This document shows positions 8,801 to 17,061 of a DNA stretch of 27,203 nucleotides, piece by piece. A program made the translations under genes and the position numbers. The DNA comes from UBA7867 sp964579205 (GTDB taxonomy: Bacteria; Bacillota; Clostridia; Christensenellales; UBA1242): NCBI GenBank assembly GCA_964579205.1, contig CAZOFH010000012.1, positions 1 to 27,203 of the forward strand. The letters run 5' to 3'. Positions within the stretch are counted from its first letter, which is position 1; each line of letters begins with the position of its first letter. The notes beneath the pieces were generated by a model that saw nothing but the letters and a program-made list of their open reading frames with translations, did not search any database and had not been told where the DNA came from.

Positions 8801-9057
8801 GTAGTTTTTGCCTGATAATGAATGTTTGAGCACGCGGGGTGATTAAATTTGTGGGGGCATTGGGTGGTGACTGTGTGCATACTGACGCAGATTGAATGAA
8901 TTAAGTAAGGGATATATAATTATTGTCGCGGTCGATGACAATGATGCGTATGGATGTGTGCTCTATTTGAGTATTGTCTTGGCGTGATTATTAATATCGG
9001 TGCCGCAAAGGGAATAATCCAAATAGATAAAAAAACAATCAATAAAATAACAAAAAC
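8801..9057. other. Gene-free stretch, nothing recognised
   Basis: This lies between the tRNA promoter and the terminator of the dehydrogenase gene. It has mixed composition, many stops in all frames, and no hairpin or RNA gene that I can support. Confidence 0.5.
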
Positions 9058-9095
9058 ATGCAGGTATCCTGCAAAAATATGCTATATACCTGCAT
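9052..9095 (-). terminator. Intrinsic terminator of the SDR gene
   Basis: A 10-bp perfect inverted repeat (ATGCAGGTAT at 9058-9067, ATACCTGCAT at 9086-9095) with an 18-base loop is followed on the minus strand by GTTTTTG. The loop holds a further GCAGG, so an alternative small hairpin TGCAGG-ATA-CCTGCA can form directly before the T-run. Confidence 0.65.
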
Positions 9096-9132
9096 ATTTA
9101 ATTAAATAATTAATTTAATATTTAAATATTTT

Positions 9133-9930
9133 TTATTTTAGAATTTTGCGTATTATCCAAAATTGCATTTGTTTTGGTAATATGTTGAGCATCCTCAATA
9201 GAGGGTTTCGGTTGATTGCATAATCGAATTTTGGGTTATTTTTTGACATAATTTTGTAGACTTTTTGGGCGAGTTTTTTCGGCTCAATATTTTTCGCTTC
9301 AACGCTATCTACGATTTGTTTGAAGCGGTCAGCGTTGCATTGATAGAGTTCTGTTTTGTTGCAGAATTTTTCTAGTTGACTCGTCGACGCGCCCAGCATA
9401 TCGGTCTTTACCGCGCCCGCTCTCAGGACAGAAACAGAAATCCCGAGCAACTGCAGTTCCATTCGCAGAGAATAAGCGTACTTGTCTAGCGCACCTTTTG
9501 TCACCGCATAAATCCCTGTGAATGGGAGCGGGTCTAGGGGAGCGAGTTCGCTGGTGGTGATGATAATTTTGCTGCCTTTTTTGAGGAGGGGCAAAAAGTG
9601 TTTGTTTATCATAAACGCGCCGAACAGGTTGATGTTGAATATTTTTTCAAAATCCGCCGTTTCCATCTCCACTAGCGAATCTAGCATATATATCCCAGCA
9701 AAATGTATAATCGCGCAGAGTTCGTTCGTCACCGATTTGACTTGCTCGACTGCTGAGATGATGCTCGTCTCATCTGTCACGTCGACTGCCAAAGGGATGA
9801 CTCCGTCGCCATCTGTCTCAATCCCGACTTTTTTATCAAGGGCAAAAACACCGTAACCGTCTGCTCGCAATTTCTCAATAGTTGCGCGCCCCATTCCGCC
9901 GTAAGCCCCTGTCACCAAAACATATTTCAT
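9133..9930 (-). CDS. Short-chain dehydrogenase/reductase (SDR family)
   Basis: This is a 265-residue classical SDR. The N-terminal dinucleotide motif is TGAYGGMG (7-14). An Asp at 32 at the end of the second strand favours NAD(H) over NADP(H). The usual NNAG is changed to HFAG (76-79). The catalytic set is present: N101, S127, and Y141 and K145 in YAVTK. The C-terminal 40 residues are hydrophobic and basic (NRNPLLRMLNILPKQ), as in SDRs that sit against membranes. The ATG is preceded by GGAGGAT. It stands alone between two tRNA-Ser genes on the same strand. The substrate cannot be inferred; retinol- or steroid-dehydrogenase names given to such proteins are only similarity labels. Confidence 0.92.
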   Translation of the reverse strand: MKYVLVTGAYGGMGRATIEKLRADGYGVFALDKKVGIETDGDGVIPLAVDVTDETSIISAVEQVKSVTNELCAIIHFAGIYMLDSLVEMETADFEKIFNINLFGAFMINKHFLPLLKKGSKIIITTSELAPLDPLPFTGIYAVTKGALDKYAYSLRMELQLLGISVSVLRAGAVKTDMLGASTSQLEKFCNKTELYQCNADRFKQIVDSVEAKNIEPKKLAQKVYKIMSKNNPKFDYAINRNPLLRMLNILPKQMQFWIIRKILK

Positions 9931-10250
9931 TATTTATCCTCCGCTAAATTATTCAAATTCGTGATTTTTGTTGTTTTTGACGAAAATTTGCTTTTTTCGT
10001 AAAAAAGTCATACCTTCTTGAGTTTTTTCGTCCACAAAATCACAAATATTATCCAGCACGAGATATTTTGCCTAATCTAGGTTGATAAAAAATCTCAAAA
10101 TTAGCACTTCAAATATCTATATTATATGCTGATTTTACACTCAAAAATATAGCATAAAAAGCGATTTTTAGCAAGCAAAACGCCGCTTATTACTCGATTT
10201 TGCTATTTGATACAAAACAGTGAATTTTCGATGGCGCACTCTTATATTAT
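9931..10250. other. Gene-free stretch, possible plus-strand small RNA
   Basis: No convincing coding frame was seen. A plus-strand terminator at 10251 has no plus-strand gene before it, so this stretch may be transcribed. A possible plus-strand promoter is TTGACG (9977-9982), 17 bases, TAAAAA (10000-10005). On the minus strand an isolated TATAAT (10121-10126) might serve the SDR gene. Confidence 0.35.
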
Positions 10251-10272
10251 GACCCGCTTGGGTCGTTTTTTT
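10251..10272 (+). terminator. Plus-strand intrinsic terminator without an assigned gene
   Basis: GACCC, loop GCTT, GGGTC, then G and seven T. The T-run is on the plus strand only. The nearest plus-strand gene upstream ends about 2 kb away. Confidence 0.55.
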
Positions 10273-10279
10273 GTAAATA

Positions 10280-10309
10280 AAAAGAGCACCGTTAAGGTAC
10301 TCTTTTTAA
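10280..10309 (-). terminator. Intrinsic terminator of tRNA-Ser(UGA)
   Basis: On the minus strand AAAAAGAGTACC pairs with GGTGCTCTTTTT (one G-U pair) around a 5-base loop, immediately after the tRNA 3' end, followed by ATTT. Confidence 0.85.
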
Positions 10310-10311
10310 TA

Positions 10312-10399
10312 TGGCGGAAGGCTAGGGATTCGAACCCCAGGTGCCTCTCAGCACAACAATTTTCAAGACTGCCGCTTTCGACCGCTCAGCCAGCCTTCC
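10312..10399 (-). tRNA. tRNA-Ser, anticodon TGA
   Basis: This 88-base class II tRNA has acceptor stem GGAAGGC/GCCTTCC and an encoded CCA. The anticodon loop CTTGAAA (anticodon TGA) sits on a wobble-rich stem GCAGT/ATTGT. It has a long variable arm and a T-arm with GGTTCGAATCC. On the minus strand TTGTTT, 16 bases, TAAAGT just upstream is a plausible promoter. Confidence 0.95.
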
Positions 10400-11022
10400 A
10401 AGGAATACTTTAGCGTAAAATGTAATTTAAACAAGATTAGGTAAACTTGTTTCGCAAAAAGGTCGTTACACTTTGCGTAAAGTATATGTGGTTTTTCAGA
10501 GAAGGAAAAGTCATAGGTAGGATGCAAAACCGTGAACAAAGGAAAACGCGAATTGTTATTCACTAGTTTTATGACCAATCGAATAAAATCGAAATGCGTC
10601 ATCAAGGGGGATTGACACCCTGACCTATTCGGGAAATACTGAATAAACCATAAAAGTATATTATCATAAAAATTATTGAAAAGCAAGTGATTTCGGTAAA
10701 AAATTTTAAATTTTTTGATTAAAGAGAAATTTTGATGGGGTAAGAGTGGATTTTTTTGTTTTGTGGTTGATTGTGGGGGTATCGGGATAATTTGCTAGAT
10801 ATTGTGGTGAGTGGTAGGCAATATGTGGCGCTGTGATATAAAACCTGTGTCGTGGGTACAAGGGCTAATAGTAGTGTGCGAGGTTATAGATAGCGTAGAG
10901 CGCCCTACTACCTTTTATTCGGATGTGGCGAGTATGATAATCGTGTGCTAGTACATCCATTCGAACTACCCAAGTTCAAACAAACGGGGGCGCAAACGCC
11001 GCTGTAATCAATCAACAAAAAA
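10400..11022. other. 623-base gene-free stretch
   Basis: No frame with a ribosome-binding site was found on either strand. There is a 7-bp hairpin AAACAAG/CTTGTTT (10429-10452). The part from about 10780 to 10980 is less AT-rich than other gaps here and interrupted by stops in all frames, so it could be decayed coding sequence. At 10989-11000 a short GGCG-CAAA-CGCC hairpin may weakly terminate the SLOG gene. Nothing else was recognised. Confidence 0.5.
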
Positions 11023-11541
11023 TCACAAAAGAGCGTCCGCGAGGCACTCGTTGGGGTCGATAATATCTACTGAAATGTGATGCTTTTGTGCGAGCGTAAT
11101 AGTATTTTTTGTGCCGCCCTGCGAGCCGTCCCAAATAGCGATTAGGCTGTCGGATTTTTTGACCATATAATTATTACGAATATGCAGGCAAGCGGTGGAA
11201 TAATTGGGGCTCATAATATTGATATAGTTGCTCTCGGACAAAATCTCCTGATAGATATTGCGCTGTTCATCCGTCCAAAATTTGGTCTGCTGCGGGCAAG
11301 GCAGGGCGCACTCTAATTTGATATCAGGGAAATCGCTCCGCAAACTCAGGACGACCTCGGCGCAAAGCAGGTCGCATCCGAGCGCCATTCCGGAAATAAA
11401 ATAGTCATAACCCTGGTCAATTTTGTGCAGAATTTTTTCACGCAAAACTTGTCGCAATACTTGGCAAATTGGGTGGTAGGGGTCAGCGAGCCAAGGGATT
11501 TTGTGTGGTCGGTGTCCAGTAAAACAGCATATTTTGCCCAT
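11023..11541 (-). CDS. SLOG-family (DUF1273, YpsA-like) protein
   Basis: The start is ATG 11541, behind AAAGGAGTG, giving 172 residues. A further ATG at 11616 lies upstream of the likely promoter and is rejected. The protein begins with CCFTGHRP (5-12), the hallmark of this Rossmann-like group, followed by a FISGMALGCD segment and a C-terminal SDSLIAIWDG plus GGT segment. In the wider SLOG superfamily this fold binds nucleotide-derived ligands, and YpsA of Bacillus has been linked to division and stress; no molecular function can be assigned here. Length is typical. The gene is monocistronic with its own promoter. Confidence 0.9.
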   Translation of the reverse strand: MGKICCFTGHRPHKIPWLADPYHPICQVLRQVLREKILHKIDQGYDYFISGMALGCDLLCAEVVLSLRSDFPDIKLECALPCPQQTKFWTDEQRNIYQEILSESNYINIMSPNYSTACLHIRNNYMVKKSDSLIAIWDGSQGGTKNTITLAQKHHISVDIIDPNECLADALL

Positions 11542-11574
11542 AAATTCAGCACTCCTTTTATCAGTGTCGGGGGT

Positions 11575-11603
11575 ATTGTAGCACAAAAGAACGAGAAATG
11601 CAA
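11575..11603 (-). promoter_or_regulatory. Promoter of the SLOG-family gene
   Basis: On the minus strand TTGCAT (11598-11603) and TACAAT (11575-11580) are 17 bases apart, about 34 bases before the chosen start. Confidence 0.7.
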
Positions 11604-11651
11604 GCGTTTTGAACAAAATTTCTAAATATTTTTAAAATTTTTGTTCTACTA

Positions 11652-11680
11652 TTGACATTTGCTCAAAAATGCGCTATAAT
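11652..11680 (+). promoter_or_regulatory. Consensus promoter of the 404-residue coiled-coil gene
   Basis: TTGACA (11652-11657) and TATAAT (11675-11680) have a 17-base spacer, a perfect consensus. It is divergent from the SLOG promoter about 50 bases away. Confidence 0.9.
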
Positions 11681-11687
11681 GACTGAG

Positions 11688-11813
11688 GTTAAAGGTGGAC
11701 AAAGCGGTGTCGGGGGGATGATTTTTGTGAAACGTGCTGGGGCGATGCGGAAAATTGCTAATACAGCACGTGCGCCCGCGTATATAATATATAAGGAATA
11801 GGTCGAGGGGGAA
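11688..11813 (+). promoter_or_regulatory. Structured leader with a possible 27-codon leader ORF
   Basis: About 125 bases separate the predicted transcript start from the gene start. The leader has an 8-bp inverted repeat (ACGTGCTG at 11732-11739, CAGCACGT at 11764-11771). A small frame from ATG 11718 to TAG 11801 spans this hairpin and ends 12 bases before the gene. It would encode a basic 27-residue peptide (MIFVKRAGAMRK...), but its ribosome-binding site is poor. It matches no riboswitch class that I recognise. Confidence 0.35.
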
Positions 11814-13028
11814 ATGCTAAACAAAATGGAGAAAACTACAAAGCCTAAAGGGGACGATGAGGTTAGGGAAAAATTGCCTTTGCCTGAGGTTTTTGATGCT
11901 GAAAAAGATATGCTTGGGCAGCCTCAAAGCGAGGGCGAAAACGAAGTAAAAGAAACTGGTCTGTCCAACACTGAGGTGGTGCGGGGTGATTTCGCTACAG
12001 AAAATGATAGTGAATATCCAGCTGTAGACGAGGAAAAATGCGATGACTCTATCATCTCTAAAGTGGGCAAAAAACGAAAGAAAAAGCGTTTGCGTACAGT
12101 ACTGTTGCCTGTGTTAAAAAATAATCAAAATAATATAAAAAAAATAAGCAAAAAATATGAGAAAAATTCATTGAATAATAACTCGGGCGATTATTTTGAT
12201 GGCGCAAATTCGGTGACGGAGCCTATCAAAAACAGTAATGAATCGTGTCAAAAAATTGAGCAAAATAGTGTAAAAACTTCGGTTGCCGCAAGGACTGGTC
12301 AAGGGCAAGAAAAAATAAAAATTAATAAAGTCTATTCGGCTAAAAATATTGCTATTGTTAGCAAAAAAGAAAATGCAGAAAAAATATCAAATAAATCAGA
12401 AAAAATAACTCAAAAAAATGAGCAAAAAATAGAGAAAAATACGACAATAACAACAGAAAACACGCAGTTTATCATTGCAAAAAATCAAAATAAATCTGAA
12501 AAAAAGGCTGCTAGCAAAACGGAAAAAACTACGCAGGAAACAGAAAATTGGGCGAACGATGCAGCAGAGGAAAAACAAAGAAATCACGGATTTGTTTATG
12601 CGGAAATTATGCCCAAAACCAGCAAAAAGCAAAAGCAACAGGCGGAACTAATCGATAGGCTATTAGCGGAAAAAGAGCGCGAGACAAAAAGACGACAAAT
12701 GGAGGACAGTGAGCGCGAGCAAAAAGAGGAGAAGATGCGTGATATTATGCGGCAGCGCAGGGATATAGAGTATGGGCTGGATAGTATTGTGCGCAAGTCG
12801 AAAGATTGGCGTGCAATCAGTGAAGAGGCTTACGCTGATGCGATGCTAAATCGTTTTACTTTGCTGGGCGGTAAAAAGGTTTTTGGGATGACGGTGTACG
12901 ATATGTATATGGGTGTCAGCATTGCGGCGATGCGCTATTGCCTCGAATATCAGCATAATTTGGATCTTGAGCGAGAAAAAATTCGTCAAAAGGACAGACA
13001 ACTTGAGCAACTGTTTGAGCGGAGATGA
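11814..13028 (+). CDS. Lys/Asn-rich coiled-coil protein of unknown function
   Basis: This 404-residue protein starts at ATG 11814 behind GAGGGGG. Residues 1-80 are acidic and 83-94 are a basic cluster (KVGKKRKKKRLR). Residues 100-255 are low-complexity, very rich in Lys, Asn, Gln and Ile. Residues 270-318 are a charged coiled coil, and about 319-380 form a better-conserved-looking domain with Trp 332, a LLGGKKVFGMTVYDMYMG stretch and a YC pair, followed by a last charged helix. No signal peptide or membrane segment is seen, so it is probably cytoplasmic. The basic cluster could bind nucleic acid, but this is only inference. The AT content rises sharply over the middle third, where the DNA resembles the local intergenic sequence. 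I do not recognise the family. Confidence 0.75.
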   Translation: MLNKMEKTTKPKGDDEVREKLPLPEVFDAEKDMLGQPQSEGENEVKETGLSNTEVVRGDFATENDSEYPAVDEEKCDDSIISKVGKKRKKKRLRTVLLPVLKNNQNNIKKISKKYEKNSLNNNSGDYFDGANSVTEPIKNSNESCQKIEQNSVKTSVAARTGQGQEKIKINKVYSAKNIAIVSKKENAEKISNKSEKITQKNEQKIEKNTTITTENTQFIIAKNQNKSEKKAASKTEKTTQETENWANDAAEEKQRNHGFVYAEIMPKTSKKQKQQAELIDRLLAEKERETKRRQMEDSEREQKEEKMRDIMRQRRDIEYGLDSIVRKSKDWRAISEEAYADAMLNRFTLLGGKKVFGMTVYDMYMGVSIAAMRYCLEYQHNLDLEREKIRQKDRQLEQLFERR

Positions 13029-13153
13029 TTTTGATTTGGTGCGAAAATTTTGTGAATTTTGAGAATGGTGAATGTCGATTTTTTGAGATTCTGTCGAATT
13101 GATAATTTTCGTCAAAAATATTGCATATTGTGTGTTTTTGTGCATCAAAAAAG

Positions 13154-13182
13154 TTGACATAATCTGCGATATAATATAAAAT
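13154..13182 (+). promoter_or_regulatory. Probable promoter of the single-pass exported protein gene
   Basis: TTGACA (13154-13159) is followed after 17 bases by TAAAAT (13177-13182); overlapping TATAAT and TATAAA boxes sit at shorter spacing, so the exact -10 is uncertain. Confidence 0.6.
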
Positions 13183-13223
13183 AGATTCATAGGTTTTTGA
13201 CCAAAATTAATAAGGAGAAAATA

Positions 13224-13997
13224 ATGAACAATATTGGTAAAATTGTTTTTGGGTGTATTGCGGCAGCAATCATCGTTGTTGCTATCATCTTGCTCATTCC
13301 GTGGGGAATGTCTGCCGAGAGTGCGACCGAAGTATTGAATAATACAAAGAATAATATTCACGAGAAGAGTGCTACTGCAAAGTATTTGCAGATTGACAGC
13401 GCTTATAATACTATCTATCTATATAATCCAAAGGCTTTGGGGGATGCGTCTGGAGATGTTGTTGGGCGGATTGATTATCACAAAGCGTCTTTGGGTGAGG
13501 ATGGTAAGGAGGACCCGAACGCTTTCTCTAGCGGGAGTGTAATCATCGGTAAAATGAAACTCGCGGGCGATACCGCTGCACAATGGTATGTTATCAAGAC
13601 TGCTACTAGCACTAATGATGCTACCAAGGGGTACAAAAAGTTTGCTACCAAGCATGATGCTGAGACTTATTTGCAGGCGATTGCTGGTTCGTTGAATTCT
13701 ATCCTGAACAATAGCCTTGAGGAAATAATGAGTTCTCTAACCAGCCTAAATGAGGGGATTGGTGAAAAGGTGCTCGGCGGTTCAAAAGCAATCGCGGGTG
13801 CTGCGACTGTAGAAACTGGTAACGATGACAAAACTTTTACAAAGTCTTTGCAAATCAGTAGTGATTTGGTAAAGAAAGCCTCTTATCAAGTGTTTGATGA
13901 TGGAAAGGTTGTGTCTTCAGAAACTATGTCTTTTAAATACAATGGTGAGTTGAAAATGGTCGAGTCATTGGTAAAAGGTTTGGACGAACTTGAATAA
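13224..13997 (+). CDS. Single-pass exported protein of unknown function
   Basis: The start is ATG 13224, behind AAGGAG (13212-13217); the longer frame from 13197 lacks such a site. The 257-residue product has one hydrophobic segment (5-27, GCIAAAIIVVAIILLIPW), which acts as a signal anchor or as a signal peptide possibly cut near MSA-E (29-32). The Cys at 11 lies too early and in the wrong context for a clear lipobox. The remaining 225 residues are predicted outside, with mixed strands and helices, including a stretch like WYVIKTATSTNDATKGYKKF. No known domain was recognised. It is transcribed alone and ends at a strong terminator shared with the convergent CvpA gene. Confidence 0.8.
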   Translation: MNNIGKIVFGCIAAAIIVVAIILLIPWGMSAESATEVLNNTKNNIHEKSATAKYLQIDSAYNTIYLYNPKALGDASGDVVGRIDYHKASLGEDGKEDPNAFSSGSVIIGKMKLAGDTAAQWYVIKTATSTNDATKGYKKFATKHDAETYLQAIAGSLNSILNNSLEEIMSSLTSLNEGIGEKVLGGSKAIAGAATVETGNDDKTFTKSLQISSDLVKKASYQVFDDGKVVSSETMSFKYNGELKMVESLVKGLDELE

Positions 13998-14002
13998 AAA
14001 AT

Positions 14003-14025
14003 AAAACAGGGTGTGACCCTGTTTT
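14003..14025. terminator. Bidirectional terminator between exported protein and CvpA genes
   Basis: AAAACAGGG, loop TGTGA, CCCTGTTTT. A T-run follows on the plus strand and an ATTTTTT run follows on the minus strand. Confidence 0.85.
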
Positions 14026-14046
14026 TTGTTTTGTTGCGAGAATTGC

Positions 14047-14745
14047 TTACATATAAAATCGCATCAGCCACGGCAGCAGCCCCGCATTCAAAAAGTCGTT
14101 TGCGACTGAGAATAGCCAGCTACTGAATGGGCTAGTGGCGAACGCGCTATCCACAAATCCGTGTATTGCAGGGACAATCGGCATCGCCATACGCAGGATA
14201 ACAAACATGAGCAAAACTGCAAAAATCCCCTCGAATAGCGATATTATGGCGCCGACTGTTCTCGAAATCCAACCGTAGACACGCCTGCGATTGAGTGCGC
14301 GAATAAAATGACATATAAAAGAGATGATGATGCGTGTCAGCCCAAAAACCAAGAAAAAACTAATCAGTACAAACAGGCAATCCGTAATCGAGTAACTCAG
14401 TTTTGCGATAAATTCAGCCGATTCGACGCCGCCCGCATAGTCGAGCCAATACTCGTGCCCTAGCATCATTTGCGCGAATTGGTGTAGATAAGGGTTGTCG
14501 AGTTGGGTGCCGCTTTCAGAAATGCAGAAGCCCGAAATCGAATTGGAAATCAACTGTGAAACAGTGCCGTCGAGGTGAATTACATTGGTAAAAAGGAGGG
14601 CAACGGTTGGCGCGAGCAAAAAACCTGCGCATACAGCCAAAATATTGGTCCCAAAACGCACTGCCGTCTTGAGAAAACCGCGCACGAGCCCGATAACCGC
14701 GTAAATCGCCAGTACCAAAATGATAGCGATGTCCAACCAAGGCAT
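14047..14745 (-). CDS. CvpA-family membrane protein
   Basis: This 232-residue protein has four predicted membrane segments (about 5-22, 29-54, 113-147, 162-187). The N-terminal pattern WLDIAIILVL, then GLVRGFLKTAVRFG, and the later GWISRTVGAIISLFEG are typical of the CvpA (colicin V production) family. The loop between TM2 and TM3 (about 55-112) is longer than in many family members. The ATG follows AGGAGGAGG. CvpA proteins affect envelope integrity and, in E. coli, colicin V export; the role in Bacillota is not established. The promoter is at 14800-14828 and the gene converges on the exported-protein gene. Confidence 0.85.
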   Translation of the reverse strand: MPWLDIAIILVLAIYAVIGLVRGFLKTAVRFGTNILAVCAGFLLAPTVALLFTNVIHLDGTVSQLISNSISGFCISESGTQLDNPYLHQFAQMMLGHEYWLDYAGGVESAEFIAKLSYSITDCLFVLISFFLVFGLTRIIISFICHFIRALNRRRVYGWISRTVGAIISLFEGIFAVLLMFVILRMAMPIVPAIHGFVDSAFATSPFSSWLFSVANDFLNAGLLPWLMRFYM

Positions 14746-14799
14746 AGCCGCCCTCCTCCTAATTTTTTGTCGCCCAGCCCCATAAATCTTCTAACAGTA

Positions 14800-14828
14800 A
14801 TGATACCATAAAAATTCATATTTTTCAA
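14800..14828 (-). promoter_or_regulatory. Promoter of the CvpA-family gene
   Basis: On the minus strand TTGAAA (14823-14828) and TATCAT (14800-14805) are 17 bases apart. Confidence 0.65.
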
Positions 14829-14932
14829 TACTTATGCACAATTTTTATTAAAAATACAAAAATAATGGCATTTTTGCTGATTTTATGCATAAATATAAAT
14901 ATTTTCACTGTGCAAAAACTGCAAAAATTCGC

Positions 14933-14993
14933 TATAATATTTTGAGAAAATTTGGTAATAAAAATTGACTTTTTGTGTGTTTTTTGATATAAT
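14933..14993 (+). promoter_or_regulatory. gyrB promoter region, one strong and one possible promoter
   Basis: TTGACT (14965-14970) and TATAAT (14988-14993) are 17 bases apart, a near-consensus promoter. A second TATAAT at 14933-14938 has only a weak -35 (GTGCAA). The rest of the gap (14829-15097) holds a leader of about 100 bases and no gene. Confidence 0.75.
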
Positions 14994-15097
14994 GAGAATA
15001 TCTAAAAATATATGCTGATTTCGTTGTGATTGTGACTGTTGTGGAGTGGTGCGGAATTGCGCGAGGTCGGCAAGTATGCAAAAAGGAAATGGGGAAA

Positions 15098-17008
15098 ATG
15101 ACACAAAAAATTACTGAGCAATATACCGAGGATGCTATTCAGGTTTTGGAGGGGTTGGACCCAGTGCGCAAGCGTCCGGGTATGTACATCGGTAGCACTG
15201 ATGAGCGCGGGTTGCAGCACTTGATTATCGAAATCGTGGACAACTCGATTGATGAGGCGCTGGCAGGTTTTTGTGATACGATTACTGTGACGCTGATGAA
15301 AAATGGTGCTTGTAGTGTTCGCGATAACGGGCGTGGTATCCCTACAGGTATGCACAAGACTGAGCACAAGAGCGCGGTCGAAGTCGTGTTGACCAAATTG
15401 CACGCGGGAGGTAAATTCGGCGGTAAGGGCTACAAGATTAGTGGTGGTCTGCACGGCGTAGGTTTGAGTGTAGTAAATGCGCTGTCTACCGAACTCGAGG
15501 TGGATGTGTACCAAGGCGGGAATATCTATCATCAAGATTACAAGCGCGGTATTTCGCAGAACCCGCTGACAGTAGTCGGCTCGACCAAGGAGACGGGTAC
15601 GCTCGTGACCTTTTTGCCTGATGCTGAGATTTTTGAGACGGTGGATTTTAATTATGATTCGCTGAAAAATAGGTTCAAAGAAATCGCCTTTTTGAATAAA
15701 GGGCTGTCGCTTACTCTGACCGACGAGCGCGAAGGGCGCGAAAAAACGGAGACTTTCCATTATGAGGGTGGAATTGTCGAGTTTGTCGAGGCGCTCAATA
15801 AGGGTAAGGATGTGATTTTCCCGCAGCCGCTGTATATTAATAAGGAGGCGGACGACTATCAGGTCGAGATTTGTTTCCAATACAATGACGGGTACAGCGA
15901 GACTCTACACGCGTATGCCAACAATATTAATACCGAAGAGGGGGGTACGCACTTGGTCGGGTTTAAGAATGCGCTGACCAAGATAATTAATGATTACGGC
16001 GTGCAAAATAAAATCCTCAAAGAGAGTGAGAAACTTTCGGGTGAAGATGTCCGTGAAGGTATTTGTGCGATTATTTCTGTCAAACTCACCGAGCCGCAGT
16101 TTGAGGGGCAGACCAAGACGAAATTGGGCAACTCTGAGATGCGCGGCTATGTTGAAAAGGCTATGCAGGATGCTTTTGGGGCGTATTTGGAGGAAAATCC
16201 GCAAATCGCTCGTGAGTTGGTGCTCAAATGTGTCACCGCCCAAAGGGCTAGGGACGCCGCTCGTTCTGCTCGTGAACTGACCCGCCGCAAAGGTGTTTTG
16301 GAGACGACCACTTTGCCGGGGAAACTGGCGGATTGTACTAGCAAGGATTCGTCGCTCTGTGAGATTTATCTCGTAGAGGGTGATAGTGCGGGGGGTACCG
16401 CAAAAGAGGGGCGCGACCGCAGATTTCAGGCGATTTTGCCGCTCCGAGGTAAAATCCTCAATGTAGAAAAGGCGCGCCTGCACAAGATTTTGGAAAATGC
16501 CGAAATCAAGGCGATGATTACTGCGTTTGGTTGCGGCATCCACGACGAGTTTGATGAGTCAAAACTGCGCTACAACCGTATCATTTGTATGACCGATGCC
16601 GATGTCGACGGTAGCCATATTAGGATTTTGATGCTGACCTTCTTTTTCCGCTTTATGCGTCCGCTGATTGAGCGCGGGCATGTGTACATTGCGCAGCCGC
16701 CACTTTACAAAGTACATCGTTCGAGCGGCGACAGGTACTTTTTTAACGACGACGATTTGAATAATTATTTGGATAGCGTCGGCAGAAAAGGTTACGAGTT
16801 GCAGCGCTACAAAGGTTTGGGTGAAATGAACGCCGAGCAGTTGTGGGAAACTACTATGAACCCTGAGACTAGGTCAATGTTGCAGGTGACAATGGATGAC
16901 GCGTTTGAGGCTGACCAGATTTTCTCGCTTTTGATGGGTGAGCAGCCCGAATTGCGCCGTGAATTTATCGAGAAAAACGCAAAATTGGTAGAGGAATTGG
17001 ATATTTAG
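15098..17008 (+). CDS. gyrB: DNA gyrase subunit B
   Basis: This is the ATPase subunit of type II topoisomerase, acting with GyrA to introduce negative supercoils. The start is ATG 15098 behind AAGGA (15083-15087), giving 636 residues, the usual length for Gram-positive GyrB; upstream in-frame starts lack a proper site. The GHKL ATPase domain shows EIVDNSIDEA (Glu45, Asn49), DNGRGIP (76-82) and GGLHGVG (116-122). The TOPRIM domain shows EGDSAGG, LPLRGKILNVEKAR and DADVDGSHI, followed by the LWETTMNPETR tail. The QAILPLRGKILN pattern and the adjacent gyrA favour GyrB over ParE. Positions linked to quinolone resistance look wild-type. There is no terminator before gyrA, so the two are probably co-transcribed. 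Confidence 0.97.
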   Translation: MTQKITEQYTEDAIQVLEGLDPVRKRPGMYIGSTDERGLQHLIIEIVDNSIDEALAGFCDTITVTLMKNGACSVRDNGRGIPTGMHKTEHKSAVEVVLTKLHAGGKFGGKGYKISGGLHGVGLSVVNALSTELEVDVYQGGNIYHQDYKRGISQNPLTVVGSTKETGTLVTFLPDAEIFETVDFNYDSLKNRFKEIAFLNKGLSLTLTDEREGREKTETFHYEGGIVEFVEALNKGKDVIFPQPLYINKEADDYQVEICFQYNDGYSETLHAYANNINTEEGGTHLVGFKNALTKIINDYGVQNKILKESEKLSGEDVREGICAIISVKLTEPQFEGQTKTKLGNSEMRGYVEKAMQDAFGAYLEENPQIARELVLKCVTAQRARDAARSARELTRRKGVLETTTLPGKLADCTSKDSSLCEIYLVEGDSAGGTAKEGRDRRFQAILPLRGKILNVEKARLHKILENAEIKAMITAFGCGIHDEFDESKLRYNRIICMTDADVDGSHIRILMLTFFFRFMRPLIERGHVYIAQPPLYKVHRSSGDRYFFNDDDLNNYLDSVGRKGYELQRYKGLGEMNAEQLWETTMNPETRSMLQVTMDDAFEADQIFSLLMGEQPELRREFIEKNAKLVEELDI

Positions 17009-17061
17009 GGCGATTTTTTGGCAAAAATCTGTCTCAATTCTGCATTTTCTTGTAAACAGTA

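Noticed and set aside
10207..10413. 68-codon plus-strand frame containing ARDSNPRCLSAQQFSR
   Set aside because: This is the well-known false protein read antisense through a serine tRNA; the tRNA-Ser(UGA) gene on the minus strand explains it.
11542..11616. 25-residue N-terminal extension of the SLOG-family protein
   Set aside because: It covers the promoter at 11575-11603 and lacks a ribosome-binding site; ATG 11541 follows AAAGGAGTG.
15002..15880. 292-codon minus-strand frame over the 5' part of gyrB
   Set aside because: Antisense to unmistakable GyrB ATPase motifs; no ribosome-binding site.
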